From: Ascaphus truei
Lineage: Eukaryota; Chordata; Amphibia; Anura; Ascaphidae
Assembly (NCBI GenBank): GCA_036426205.1
Contig: CM071570.1
Location: 70,653,426 to 70,717,425, forward strand
Direction: 5' to 3'
Length of the DNA: 64,000 nucleotides
This document shows, piece after piece, positions 1 through 9,875 of the stretch; position 1 is the first letter of the stretch, and each line of letters opens with the position of its first letter. The translations under genes and the position numbers were made by a program. The notes below the pieces were generated by a model, which was not told the DNA's origin, did no database searches, and saw only the letters and a program-made list of their open reading frames with translations.

Positions 1-983
1 TCGCGTCTTAATGCGCTATGGTTGGAAGAAATCCCATGCCATGACATGGGTATTCCGAGGTATACAACGCGTGAAGTGTTTGAATAATGGCCGCTGCATC
101 TGTAAGAACTTAAAAGGTAAATAAAATCACTTAAGAACCATGAACAGTTGTGTCAGCAGGGATCTTGGATAATCAGATCTGTGGAGACACTTGGTACTCA
201 GAGAAATAAACAGCTGTGTAGTGAGTGGGGCAATGTTGAGACTCCTCTCTGCATGAGCAAGTAGACCTCAACTTCACGGCAGCTCGTGTTAGTCGAGACA
301 CGAAAGTTTTCCTGTAACGGGAGCCCACCACAAACAGGACGGTACCGCAAGGCTGAGGTGGGGATGTTTGAATACACCAACCAACAACCATGCAATTCGG
401 AAGTGAACGGAGTGGTACATGCGAATGCTAACATTGAGGGTCTCTGCTACATGCGGGTTAAAGCAGAACGCTAAAGGGGTTACCGTCTCGGGGACCCGCG
501 GGGACCATCTGGAGGCCCACGGCGCCTAGTGGGGACCACCCGAGGGCCCCCAGACTCACGTCACGTGTCTTTCATGAATCCTACAAGCTACAGTAGCACA
601 GTGCCACCAAGCAACCCTATACGTTTCGCTGTGTTGAGCTTCGACAGGGATTTTAATGCGACTGCTATTTTGTGATTATGCCAGAGCTCTAAATTGGGAA
701 AAAATTATCTTATATTTTATTGTTTCCTTGGTCCAAAATTAGTACAGGTCATGGGCAAAAATGCTCAAGATCTATCAAAGAAAGAGAATTCTATTGAAAA
801 CAATGGTATTTATTTTCCTTTGAACATGTCCAATTTTATACCCTGTAATTCCAAATTTTTGGCCTATTTATCCATTATCCTGGCTGTAAAGCAGCAGCAT
901 TCTTGGTACAACGACCTTGCTCCAGATTTAAAAAGTAAAAGAAATCCAATGTAAAGCAATGGAATTTTTCCATTTGATAAATA
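1..983. other. Unassigned repeat-like DNA at the window start
   Basis: I recognise no gene. A GC-rich block at about 481-575 (units of the type GGGGACCACCCGAGGGCCCC) resembles the minisatellite units in the arms of the fold-back element at 1887-11996, so this stretch may hold a stray piece of that family. A string near 77-105 (TGTTTGAATAATGGCCGC...) is closely repeated at about 12131-12160, just beyond the right end of the fold-back element. The small ORFs on both strands have no recognisable domain. Confidence 0.4.
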
Positions 984-1315
984 AAGGCATACCCGGTTTA
1001 AGGAACCTCACTTTAAGTACACTCGCGAGTAAGGACATATCACCCAATAGGCAAATGGCAGCTCATACATGCACCTGTCAGCGCGTCCTGAGCAGCAATA
1101 CCAGCTCCCTACTTGTACCGAAGCTGTGCGCAAGCGGGGAGACTATAGAGCCTGTTACAAATGTATTATTTACATCAGTTATGCACGTATATGATGATTG
1201 CAGTACAGTACATGCATCGATTTGTGGAAAAAAAGCTAATGCTGCAATTTAAGTATATTTTCGCTTTACATACATGCTCTGGACCCATTGCGTACGTTGA
1301 TGCGGGGTATGCCTT
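984..1315. mobile_element. Tigger/pogo-like MITE, copy A
   Basis: The element is 332 bp with terminal inverted repeats AAGGCATACCCGG / GGGGTATGCCTT. It is flanked by TA dinucleotides (982-983 and 1316-1317), as expected for the Tc1/mariner superfamily. The termini resemble the CAGGCATACC ends of pogo/Tigger elements. A second copy with the same order of internal motifs (CTCGCGAGTAAG, GCAAGCGGGGAGACTATAGAG) lies at 16910-17231. No transposase is encoded, so it would need one supplied in trans. Confidence 0.75.
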
Positions 1316-1317
1316 TA

Positions 1318-1886
1318 TGCTGCAGTTTTATTTGCTCTGGTTTTGTATCTGGGAAATGTTTCATTAGTTGATAGTTTTTAGATGCACTGTTTGATGATTG
1401 CAGCAAAAATAATGCAGAATGGGAAATTTGTTTACTTGATTTATATCATACAGATGCAGCGGCACTTTATCGAACAAATCTCAAAATGGATTTTGGTATT
1501 AATTCTGGTAGTGGGGAGTGTTGGGAGAGAAACAGAGCCAGAGAGACTGGAACACGTGGGGTTCGTGGAACAGCGGGAGAAGACGTTGGCAAACGCACAG
1601 ATCCTATCCACTTTGAAGTAGGCATTTGATATTGTGTTCTACAGGGTACAAGATTTTGGAATTTGCATACTGCACTATGGTGTGTTTTCCTCTCCTCTGG
1701 TGTATTAGATATTAGGATATAACATCGCTGAGGAGAACAGCACCGGAGCAGTACTTTTATATGGAAAATATCCAGACTTTTAGCAACTGTGGATATCTAT
1801 TGGACTCTTGTCAACTTTAGTGGTAATCCATTCTGTTGTCTGTCCATACCATGCGCTGAGGATTTCATTTGTGTATGGTGTTATGT
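1318..1886. other. Unassigned spacer
   Basis: No coding, RNA or repeat signature that I can name. It lies between the Tigger-like MITE and the left end of the fold-back element. The 240-base ORF at 1382-1621 has no recognisable domain. Confidence 0.4.
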
Positions 1887-1996
1887 CTGTAATAGACGCA
1901 CAGTAAGAGAGAGGCTGAATCAATCACTCTAACTGCGCGCTTCTCACAGGTGATCGCAGGGGTTTTATTTAATTTTAAACATTACAGTAATGGAAC

Positions 1997-2099
1997 ATCA
2001 CCCTTACCGGAAGAGGGAGGGCGAATCAGTAGGCCACCACTGTGCAGGTGGCACCCTGCACAGTGGTGCCTTCGCCCTCCCTCCTCCGGTAAGGGTGAT
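1997..2099. repeat. Long near-perfect hairpin (about 100 bp) in the left arm
   Basis: ATCACCCTTACCGG at the left pairs with CCGGTAAGGGTGAT at the right. The pairing runs on through GAGGGAGGGCGAA / TTCGCCCTCCCTC and CCACCACTGTGCAG / CTGCACAGTGGTG, leaving only a few unpaired bases at the tip. It sits at the edge of the segment absent from the right arm. It may be a small palindromic insertion of its own, but no target duplication is evident. Confidence 0.8.
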
Positions 2100-2794
2100 T
2101 TTCCTGCCTGCATCTACCCACAGCAACGAGCACACTGATCCGGTAGCAGTCATGGACTGATGTGAGTACATCTCATTTATATTTGTGGGAGCTGCCCCAG
2201 GTCCAATTGATCACACGTTGCTAGATTCATTAAGGGGTCTAGGAGGGTCCCAGGACCTTTCCCTGACATCCCTTATTTTCCTAGCCAGATCTTGTTCTAA
2301 CTAGGGGTTAATGCTAAAAGCCCCACAAAGAATATCATCATAGATCCGGATGCAGCATTTATTTTCACAAGTGGGTTATATGCTTTGCAGCACTAGTAAT
2401 TGAGGGTCTACCTCAATATCCAATTATTACAGTAAAGTAGAAGGGGGTCTCCGGAGCTGAACCGCATTCATTTCAGGTCCGGGGACCCCCTACTTCCCAA
2501 GATACAGGCCCCGTTATGGGGTGCCAGTATCTCCTATGTATTAAAATGTCCTGATCAAGTGACGCAAGACATTTACATGCATAGGAGATACCGGCACACC
2601 ATAACGGGGTCTGGATCTCAGGAAGCAGGGGGTCCCGGACCTCAAATCAACCAGGTTCTGCTCAGGAGACCCCCTGCTACAATACACTAGTAATACAATT
2701 TAAATTAAAATATGTAATAACCACCAAAACACAACCCACCCCCTGTACCCACACATAAAACCATATTTTTTTTTTCACACAGGATTAATACCAC

Positions 2795-3090
2795 AGGCTG
2801 GTGGGGGTCCCCGAGTGTTCCCAACAGTTGTCTGCAGGCCCCACAGTGCACCTCGAGGGGTACCTGTGGGTGTCTGGGGGCCCTCAAGTGGTCCCAACTA
2901 GGCTCTGTGATCCTCCAGGTGGTCCCTGCGGGCCCCAATGGGGTCCACAGGTAGTCTCCGTGGGTGTCTGGGGGTCCCCGGGTCATCCCCACGGGTGTCT
3001 GGGGGCCATAGGGTAATTCCCATGGGGGTCTGGGGGCCCTCGGCTGGTTCCCATGGCTGTCCGCGAGTCCTTGGTGGTCCCCCCGATTGG
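2795..3090. repeat. GC-rich minisatellite in the left arm
   Basis: Degenerate units of about 30-35 bp contain GTCTGGGGGCCC and GGTCCCCACGG-type cores. The same units, reversed, fill 10620-10975 and 11100-11520 in the right arm. ORFs here that look rich in Gly, Pro and Thr only reflect the repeat. Confidence 0.75.
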
Positions 3091-3091
3091 T

Positions 3092-3318
3092 TGTAGTAGA
3101 CATGTGACTGAGTAATTTGTGGGAAAGGATGTGACGTCATCCAAAGGGAGTCACATGGTCTACTACATCCAATCAGATTGGGGATATAGTTCCCACAATC
3201 TGATTGGATGAAGTACCACGTGAGGGCAGCTATTTTATATTTAATGACGTCATGTTAAAGGGAAATGAAGTACAGCCAGTCTGATTGGCTGTCTTCACTT
3301 CCTTTACATGACGTCACT
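3092..3318. promoter_or_regulatory. Three CRE octamers embedded in successive hairpins
   Basis: Perfect TGACGTCA octamers lie at 3132-3139, 3245-3252 and 3309-3316. They sit in a run of dyads: GTAGTAGACATGTGACT...AGTCACATGGTCTACTAC (about 3092-3165), CATCCAATCAGATTGGGG...CACAATCTGATTGGATG (about 3168-3208), and AATGACGTCATG...CATGACGTCACT (about 3243-3318). Several ATTGG/CCAAT pentamers accompany them. CREB/ATF proteins bind this octamer and NF-Y binds CCAAT, so a promoter or enhancer role is plausible. No transcript evidence is available and the function is inferred. Confidence 0.45.
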
Positions 3319-3929
3319 TTAAAAAAATATTAAAAAAAGGCACATGATTCTCACTGTTAATCACAGGTCGTGAGAACCATTTGCCAATCAAATGTGACAT
3401 CACAGGCCATTTTTAAGGCTGTAATGGCTCATTTGAGCTCAAGAAGCCGACGAGTCAACATCGTAGATTTAACATGGGGTTGGATCGACAGATGAAGATA
3501 AATAAAGAAGATAAATAAAGAAGATAAAGAAAAGAAAGAAATGGTCACATAGGAAGAAAGAAGAAGGTGATACCAGATGAAAGAAAGAAGAATTTTGTTA
3601 CCTGGTCCAGATCTTCACCGTGTATGGCGTCGGATTGTGTTTCGTTATGTCACCGTTGGTGAGCTTGCTGATTTCCCGTGATCCGAAGGGCCAACGCTTC
3701 TAAAGGTAAGATCAATATTGAATGTATGTACTTTTATTTTTACAGGTTTTTGGATTGGATTTTTCTATTTTTATGTTTTTCAATGCCCATTGACTGCTAA
3801 TGTATTAATCTGTACCTGTTTAGGGTACAGATGAATACAGTAATAGCCAATACATTTTTTGGCAAATGCATTTCTTCTATTGACTGTTATATTTTCTATG
3901 TATGTTTATTGTTTTGATTAAATTGTGTT

Positions 3930-4240
3930 TAAATGTGATGGCTTGTTTTGATTTGTATTTTTTTACAGATTGTTTAGTCGTTTTATTTAATTATGTAATT
4001 TGTTGGCTAATGGTTTAATTTATGTGTTGCCTAGTGGATGCATTAATTAATTGATGTGTTGGTTACTGCTTTTATATATGAAATGTATTGTTTGGCTTGT
4101 GGTGTGAATGTTTTAATTGATTGTCTAGTGGTGTGATTTATTTAATTGATTGGCTTGTGGCTGTATTTCTTTAATTGATTGGTTGGCTAGTGGTTTTATT
4201 TAGGTCATTGATTGCCTATTGCTTTTAAATTTACAGTTTG
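3930..4240. repeat. Degenerate TTAATTGATTGGCTAGTGG tandem array
   Basis: A loosely periodic run of motifs such as TTAATTGATTG, GGCTTGTGG and GGCTAGTGG at spacings of about 30-40 bp forms part of the unique core of the fold-back element. It has no coding potential. Confidence 0.55.
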
Positions 4241-4403
4241 GGGGTTTAGGTGCTTGTTGTATACTGTAGGTTTTATTATTGTGTGTTTTGGATAGTCAGG
4301 CTTTTGTATTAGAGTGACCATTGACTGCTATAGTAGCTTATGCCCATATTATATTATCATTGCTGTGCTGTAAGTAGGATTCTGGTTTTACCACCAGATC
4401 GCC

Positions 4404-4917
4404 TGTGACAGGGTGAATGAACGTCACCAGCCATATACCTGGCAAACATATGTCTAAGTTGGCAGTGCAGCAGTGACAAGGTTAACTTTCAGTGGAGAAG
4501 GGCTGCTTAATTAGTCTGACCCCAGCTACATAATCAAGGTGTTTAAAACCCCCAGGCTACACTCACACGTAAGTTAGCTGGTCAGGAGACAGGACTGAAA
4601 ATACTGAAGAGATTAATGCTATAAGGTCTGTGTTGCAAAGTACATATGTGATGAACTGTCTGTGTCCTGCATGCAAAAGAGAAGCTGCCTTGTTTTCTAA
4701 GCTGAAGAGAAGCTATTTTGTTTTGTCTGCTAAAGAGAAGCTATTTTGTTTTGTCTGCTAAAAAGAAGCTATTTTGTTTTGTCTGCTGAAGGAGAAGCTA
4801 TTTTCTTTTTGTCTGTTGATGAGAAGCTATTTTGTTTTTGTGTTCTGTATGTTTTAAGGCTCAATAAATAAGCCTTATCAAGGGACCCACGTGTGTGGTT
4901 GCATGTACCCTATAACA
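4404..4917 (+). repeat. 5' LTR of the Gmr1-type element
   Basis: The LTR starts TGTGACAGGGTG and ends CCTATAACA. It contains six degenerate copies of a unit of about 27 bp (GAGAAGCTATTTTGTTTTGTCTG...) at about 4676-4850; the 3' LTR has five. A TTTAAAA stretch near 4542 could serve as a TATA-like box. AATAAA at 4863-4868 lies in the loop of a small hairpin. Scattered substitutions separate the two LTRs, so the insertion is not recent. Confidence 0.9.
4855..4877 (+). terminator. Poly(A) signal in a hairpin loop within the LTR
   Basis: TAAGGCT pairs with AGCCTTA, with AATAAA exposed in the loop. The 3' LTR has the same arrangement at 9805-9827. Poly(A) hairpins in retroviral R regions are known to modulate 5' versus 3' poly(A) use; a similar role here is inferred. 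Confidence 0.55.
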
Positions 4918-4918
4918 T

Positions 4919-4940
4919 AGGGTGTCAGAAGTGCCGGGAT
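4919..4940 (+). other. Primer binding site, tRNA-Leu type (candidate)
   Basis: Directly after the LTR lies GGGTGTCAGAAGTGCCGGGAT, close to the complement of a tRNA-Leu 3' end (TGGTGTCAGRAGTGGGAT) with small changes. The related fragment at 57992-58553 keeps a cleaner version on the minus strand (TGGTGTAAGAAGTGGGAT), which supports the assignment. Confidence 0.55.
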
Positions 4941-5049
4941 TTTGAGAGGCCCCTGCAGTTGAAGGGCCAAACACACACACAAAATTGAGAAAAATTGAAG
5001 ACTTTTAAAAGAGTTTCTGTGCGAGCAGACTAGACAGCAGGGACAGTTA

Positions 5050-6112
5050 ATGCAGGAGCAGGCCCGGCTACAAGCAGAGAGCGATGAAAGACTATTGCAG
5101 CAGCAAACCCAGCTCCTAACCCAGCAGCAGGCAGCATAGGAGGAGCGGATGGCCAAGCTGCTGACCAAATTCCAGAGGTCTGCCAGTCCAGAACTTGCAA
5201 ACAAACCCCCGGTACTCCTGAGGAAAATAGCTCCGAACGAGGATCCAGAGGCTTTTCTATTGGCATTTGAAAGGGTTGCCGAAGCTCAGGGCTAGGCTGC
5301 AGATCGCTGGGCAACTGCTTTGGCCCCGCTCCTCATAGGAGAAGCCCAGGCCTCATATCAGGGCCTCCCAGCAGATCAGGTAATGGGCTTCCTACAAGTA
5401 AAAGCCGCCATACTGGACGCTTAGGTCTGACCCCAGAGATCTACCGGCAGCAGTTCCGGAACCTGAAGTACACCGCTAAGATGAGACCCCGGGTCCTCGC
5501 TCAGCGGTTATTGGACTTGTGTACGCGCTGGATACAAACCGAGGAGCGCACTAAGGAGGCAATTCATGAGCAGGTGGTTTTTGAACAATTCCTACAGATA
5601 ATACCCCCTTCCGCACCCTTGTGGGTAAAACGCCATGCTGCTGAAACCCTAGCTTTGGCGGTCCGACTCGTTTAGAACTTCTTTGGGGCCGAGGATCAGG
5701 TGAGTGCCCTGGACCTGACGGATCCAACTTCACCAGCACTTGCGGATACCCAAAAAGGGAGATTGGAACAACGGGGAAACTATGGCCCCTCCATACGCAA
5801 CCACCAAGTGCCACGAAAGGAGCAGTCCTTCCAACAAGGAAGAAGTCAAAACGCCGGGCACCCCCGAGACCCTCATCCCCTTCCTGAGGTCAGCTGGTCA
5901 CCAAATGAGAGGAACTACCAAGGACGTCGCCCACAGGACCCACCAGATACCGGGTCTCCAGTATACGGTCCAGCGGAGCGCTATCCGCGGCACCCTCCTT
6001 TGCGAGGGAACTCTCTCCATGTTCCGCCAGCGGAGAACAAGGCCACCGGCATGTGGACTGTCCACAGATGGATTGTTCCTTCAGCAGGACCTTCGCCTCG
6101 GCCTTCACTTGA
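5050..6112 (+). pseudogene. gag: gag of the Gmr1-type element, with SCAN-like region and defective zinc knuckle
   Basis: Gag would form the particle that packages element RNA. From an ATG at 5050 the product opens with a Gln-rich, coiled-coil-like segment. It then passes in-frame stops at about 5137 and 5294 and a frameshift near 5420. At about 5425-5675 there is a helical region with the features of the SCAN domain (LTPEIYRQQFR, LLDLCTRWIQTE, FLQIIPPSAPLWVK). SCAN domains of vertebrate zinc-finger genes are known to derive from Gmr1-like gag capsids, so the match is expected. A CCHC-type knuckle at 6020-6061 reads CSASGEQGHRHVDC, with the second Cys replaced by Ser. The frame then meets TGA at 6110-6112. 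Several frames must be combined to see all parts, so this is a pseudogene. Confidence 0.8.
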
Positions 6113-6712
6113 GAAAATTACAAACTCTGGCTACTTAAAGCCCAGCTTGGGGGAGAAAACGTCCAGGCCCTTGTAGATTCAGGCTCTGGGAAAACTCTGG
6201 TCTTCCAGGAACTGTTACCACCTAATGTGTGCTCTTTTGACTCCCCATGGAGTATAAAATGTATACACGGCGATATAAAACGGTATCCGACGGCCAAAAT
6301 CCGGCTACAGGTAAAAGGTCAGGAGGCCTACCTCGAAGTAGGAGTCGCTCCTTGTCTCCCTGCCCCCGTTGTGCTCGGCCGGGACTGGCCTTTCTTTTCA
6401 GACCTAATGGCTCCAGTCTCTCACGAGGAGCCTTATCCTATGGCTCAGGAGAACCCTGGTAAACTGTTCCCCTTCTCGGCAGACCTTTTCCCTAGTAGAC
6501 ACCGGGTGCAAAAGACTTGGAAGCAAAGACGCTCTGATAAACAGGACTGGTTGCAGAAATCTGGGTCTCCAGGTGACCATACTAGTAGCCAGAAGTCACA
6601 AGTGATGGCTAGGGATGGTCAGAAGGAGGAGAGTTGCCAGACCTGTACCTCCCTGATTTTCGCCAGAGGCAAAGGGAAGACCCAGTCCTGGCCAGACAAT
6701 ATGATAAAGTGA
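6113..6712 (+). pseudogene. pro: Aspartic protease region of the Gmr1-type element
   Basis: The protease would cleave the Gag-Pol polyprotein. The active-site motif ALVDSGSGKTLV has its Asp at 6176-6178. The downstream VVLGRDWPF motif at about 6370-6400 corresponds to the conserved hydrophobic-Gly motif of retropepsins. The frame is the same as that of the zinc knuckle and separated from it only by TGA 6110-6112. It stays open to 6712, where it overlaps the start of the integrase frame. The catalytic triad DSG is intact, but the product could only be made by reading through the upstream stop. Confidence 0.75.
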
Positions 6713-7862
6713 TAGTATTCCCCCATTTTGAATTATCAAATGATATACTGTATAGGGTGAATAGGCAGACACAAATAGGGGAGGTCACCAGACAGATATT
6801 GGTTCCCAAGGCGTTTGTTAAATATGTGTTCACTCTAGCCCATACTGTCCCTTGGGGTGGTCACCTTGGTAGGGATAAAACATTGGACCATATTTCATCC
6901 CGATTCTATTGACCAGGGATGCATAGTGATATTGCTAAGTTATGTATGGCATGTCCTGAGTGCCAGCTAATTAGTCCGAAGGGACAAAAACAAGCCGCTC
7001 TGGTTCCAATACCCTTGGTGTCAGTTCCCTTTGAGAGGATTTAGGTAGACTTGGTAGGACCTCTAGAACCTTCTGCGAAAAGGACACAGGTATATTCTTG
7101 TAATAGTTGACTATGTGACAAGATATCCTGAGGCGTTTCCCTGAAGACAGCAACAGCGAAGCAAGTAGCCAACAAGTTGTTAGAGCTGTTCTCAAGGGTT
7201 GGTCTTCCCCAGGTTATGTTGACAGACCAAGGAACAAATTTTATGGCTAAACTGATGCAGGATGTCTTAAAATTATTAGAGGTCAAGTCGGTTCGGACAT
7301 CGGTCTACCATCCACAGACTGACGGATTGGTGGAAAGATTTCACCGAACTCTAAAAGGGATGCTGAGAAAGTTTGTAGATTCAGAGAAGAGAGCTTGGGA
7401 TGAACTTCTCCCTTTTCTGCTGTTTGCAGTACGGGAAGTTCCCCAGGCCTCCACGGGATTCTCTCCATTTGAACTGCTGTATGGCCGTATCCTAGACCTC
7501 CTAAAGGAGACCTGGGAGGTACAGCGGTCCCCTTCTAAGAATACCCTGCAATATGTACTAGACCATAGGAAGCGCCTAGATGTGGTGGGCCATTTTGCTA
7601 GGGAGAATCTTAGATCAGCCCAGGACAGTCAGGAGAGACATTACAATCAAAATGCTTGCATGAGAGTGTTTCACCCGGGAGACCAGGTGATGTTATTATT
7701 ACCCAGTTGCGAGAGTAAACTGCTGGCCAAATGGCAGGGCCCATTCAAAGTACTCCGCCGCACGGGTGATGTGGATTACGAGATCACTCAACCAGGGTCC
7801 AGGAAGGGTAAACAAATTTACCTTGTGAACCTGCTGAAACCCTGGAAGATGCAGTGTGCTCT
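6634..7862 (+). pseudogene. int: Integrase of the Gmr1-type element, upstream of RT
   Basis: The integrase inserts the cDNA into the genome. An N-terminal zinc-binding HHCC is visible: His pair in AHTVPWGGHLG (about 6840) and Cys pair in CMACPEC (about 6944). A TGA replaces the usual Trp codon at 6910-6912. The catalytic core shows D in VDLVGPLE (after an in-frame TAG near 7042), D in MLTDQGTNF (about 7216) and E in DGLVERFHRTLK (about 7326). A frameshift near 7095 separates the first Asp from the other two. From 7177 the frame is open through the C-terminal segment (VLRRTGDVDYEI, LVNLLKPWK, about 7755-7850) and continues into RT. All catalytic residues are present, but the gene is broken. 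Confidence 0.85.
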
Positions 7863-7929
7863 TTTAATCCACCCGGTGGAGGAGGAAATGGACTTGGGTC
7901 CTCAGCCCCCACGGGAGAACATCGTGGGT

Positions 7930-9381
7930 GATGATAAAATCCCAATGGGTAAACAGTTGTCCTCTGAACAAAAAGGGGACTTGTTAGAAATAATTACACA
8001 ATTCCATGATGTTTTTTCTGATTTGCCATGGCAAACTAACTTAATATCACATATGATCGAGACAGCACCTGGGGTAAAAGTACGTTCCCATCCTTATAGG
8101 TTGCCTGAAAGTCGTAGGGCCCTGGTAGAGAAGGAGGTACAAGAAATGTTACACTTAGGAGTGATTGAGGAATCATGCAGTGAGTGGTGTAGTCCACTGG
8201 TTATGATCCCTAAACCCGATGGGAAGGTAAGGTTTTGTGTGGACCTCCGAAAGGTCAATGCGGTATCCAAGTTTGATGTATATCCGATGCCAAGGGTGGA
8301 CAAGTTAATTGACGCCCTTGGTAACGCGGAATATATATCCAAGCTGGACTTAACAAAAGGATACTGGCAAATACCGTTAGAGGAAAAGTCCAAGTGCAAA
8401 ACAACCTTTGCCACATGGGTTTATACCAGTTTGTGACAATGCCATTTGGACTGCATGGAGCCCCAGCCACATTTCAGAGACTCATGGATAAAGTGCTGAG
8501 ACCCCATAGGATGTATGCCGCAGCCTACCTAGATGACATTGTAATTTATAGTAAACACTGGCGGGCCCATCTAAAAAGGCTGAAAGCGGTCTTCATATCT
8601 CTGAGAGGCAGGGCTCACAGCCAACCCTAAGAAATGTGCCTTAGGTAAGGCAGAAACCAAATACTTAGGGTATGCAGTGGGAGGTGGAAAAGTAAGACCA
8701 CTAGCCGACAAGGTAGTTGCCCTGAAAGAAGTTCAGATCCCCCAAACAAAAACGCAGGTACGCTCTCTGTTGGGTTTAGCAGGGTACTATCGGCGGTTCA
8801 TCCCCAACTACTCGGAAGTTGCAGCCCCATTAACGGACTTCACAAAAAAGTGTGCCCCTACACAAGCGGTATGGTCAAGGGAGTGTCAGAGAGCCTTTGA
8901 GGACATAAAAAGGTGTCTATCAGAGGGTCCCGTCCTTAGAAGCCCAGACTTCAACAGGCCTTTTGTAGTGCAAACGGATGCATCAGAGATAGGGCTAGGG
9001 GCAGTGTTGTCACAACAGTTTGAGGGAGTGGAACATCCGATACTTTTTCTGAGTAGGAAATTGTTCCTGAGGGAAAAAAAACTACTCAGTGATTGAGAAG
9101 GAGTGCCTCGCAGTAAAGTGAGCAATCGAGGCTTTGAGGCATTACCTTGCAGGAGTCCATTTTACTCTGGTGACGACCATGCTCCATTTAAGTGGTTAAA
9201 TAGTATGAAGGACTCCAATGCTAGATTTACCAGGTGGTATATGGCCCTCCAACCCTTCTCATTTGAGATTCAGCACAGGCCTGGAAAAGAGAATGCAAAT
9301 GCTGACTTCTTTTCTAGAGAAGGGGTGGAGGGTCAGGCTTCAGCCGTGCGTAGCCCCAGCCACACACTAACAGGGGAGGAA
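7930..9381 (+). pseudogene. pol: Reverse transcriptase and RNase H of the Gmr1-type element
   Basis: RT copies element RNA into DNA and RNase H removes the RNA strand. RT motifs run in order: HPYRLPESRRALVEKEV, VIEESCSEWCSPLV, KLDLTKGYWQIPL (motif A), a frameshift near 8405, TMPFGLHGAPATFQR (motif B) and AYLDDIVIYS (motif C, about 8525). After a further frameshift near 8620 come GLAGYYRRFIPNYSE and the RNase H residues D in VQTDASEIGLGA, E in EKECLA (shifted frame, about 9100) and D in the DHAPFKWL segment (about 9175). HRPGKENANADFFSR ends the connection to the 3' LTR. Gypsy-type tether and RNase H motifs support the family call. At least four frame disruptions make it a pseudogene. Confidence 0.88.
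9372..9381 (+). other. Polypurine tract
   Basis: AGGGGAGGAA lies immediately before the 3' LTR start TGTGACAGGG. This is the expected primer for plus-strand synthesis. Confidence 0.8.
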
Positions 9382-9870
9382 TGTGACAGGGTGAATGAAT
9401 GTCACCAGCCATATACCTGGCAAACATATGTCTAAGTTTGCAGTGATGCAGTGACGAGGTTAACTTTCAGTGGAGAAGGGCTGCTTAATTAGTCTGACCG
9501 CAGCTGTATAATCAAGGTGTTTAAAACCCACAGGCTACACACACATGTAAGCTAGCTGGTCAGGAGACAGGACTAAAAATACTGAAGAGATTACTGCTAT
9601 AAGGTCTGTGTTGCAAAGTACATATGTGATGAACTGTCTGTGTCCTGCATGCAAAAGAGAAGCTGCCTTGTTTTCTAAGTTGAAGAGAAGCTATTTTGTT
9701 TTGTCTGCTAAAAAGAAGTTATTTTGTTTTGTCTGCTGAAGGAGAAGCTATTTTCTTTTTGTCTGTTGATGAGAAGCTATTTTGTTTTTGTGTGCTGTAT
9801 GTTTTAAGGCTCAATAAATAAGCCTTATCAAGGGAACCCACGTGTGTGTGGTTGCAGGTACCCTGTAACA
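9382..9870 (+). repeat. 3' LTR of the Gmr1-type element
   Basis: It begins TGTGACAGGGTGAATG and ends CCCTGTAACA. It is 25 bp shorter than the 5' LTR, mainly because one internal unit of about 27 bp is missing. The poly(A) hairpin is kept at 9805-9827. Confidence 0.9.
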
Positions 9871-9875
9871 TTGCC

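Larger units (their letters stand above)
1887..3090 (+). repeat. Left inverted arm of the fold-back element
   Basis: This arm is the inverted counterpart of about 10615-11996. Matching parts are the terminal CTGTAATAGAC region, the block at 2440-2690 with its own internal dyad (CTCCTATGTATT... / ...CATAGGAGATACCGGC), the segment GTAATAACCACCAAAACACAACCCACC, and the minisatellite at 2795-3090. The extra 440 bp in this arm begins with the hairpin at 1997-2099. Confidence 0.75.
4404..9870 (+). mobile_element. Gmr1-type Ty3/gypsy LTR retrotransposon, decayed
   Basis: A 5467 bp element with TG...CA LTRs (514 and 489 bp), a tRNA-Leu-like primer site, gag, protease, integrase, RT/RNase H and a polypurine tract. 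The flanking 5-mers are TCGCC (4399-4403) and TTGCC (9871-9875), a target duplication with one mismatch. Integrase lies upstream of reverse transcriptase. That order is typical of Ty1/copia but is also the known hallmark of the Gmr1 group of deuterostome Ty3/gypsy elements, and the protein motifs here are gypsy-like. In-frame stops and frameshifts break every gene, so it cannot be autonomous. It sits in the core of the fold-back element and is therefore younger than it. Confidence 0.9.

Noticed and set aside
2705..3140. Pro/Gly/Thr-rich ORFs
   Set aside because: Overlapping frames on both strands of the GC-rich minisatellite. No start context or domain.
6110..6112. Programmed UGA readthrough between gag and protease
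   Set aside because: Upstream gag already contains several stops and a frameshift, and the other copy reads TGG, so simple decay or a miscall is enough.
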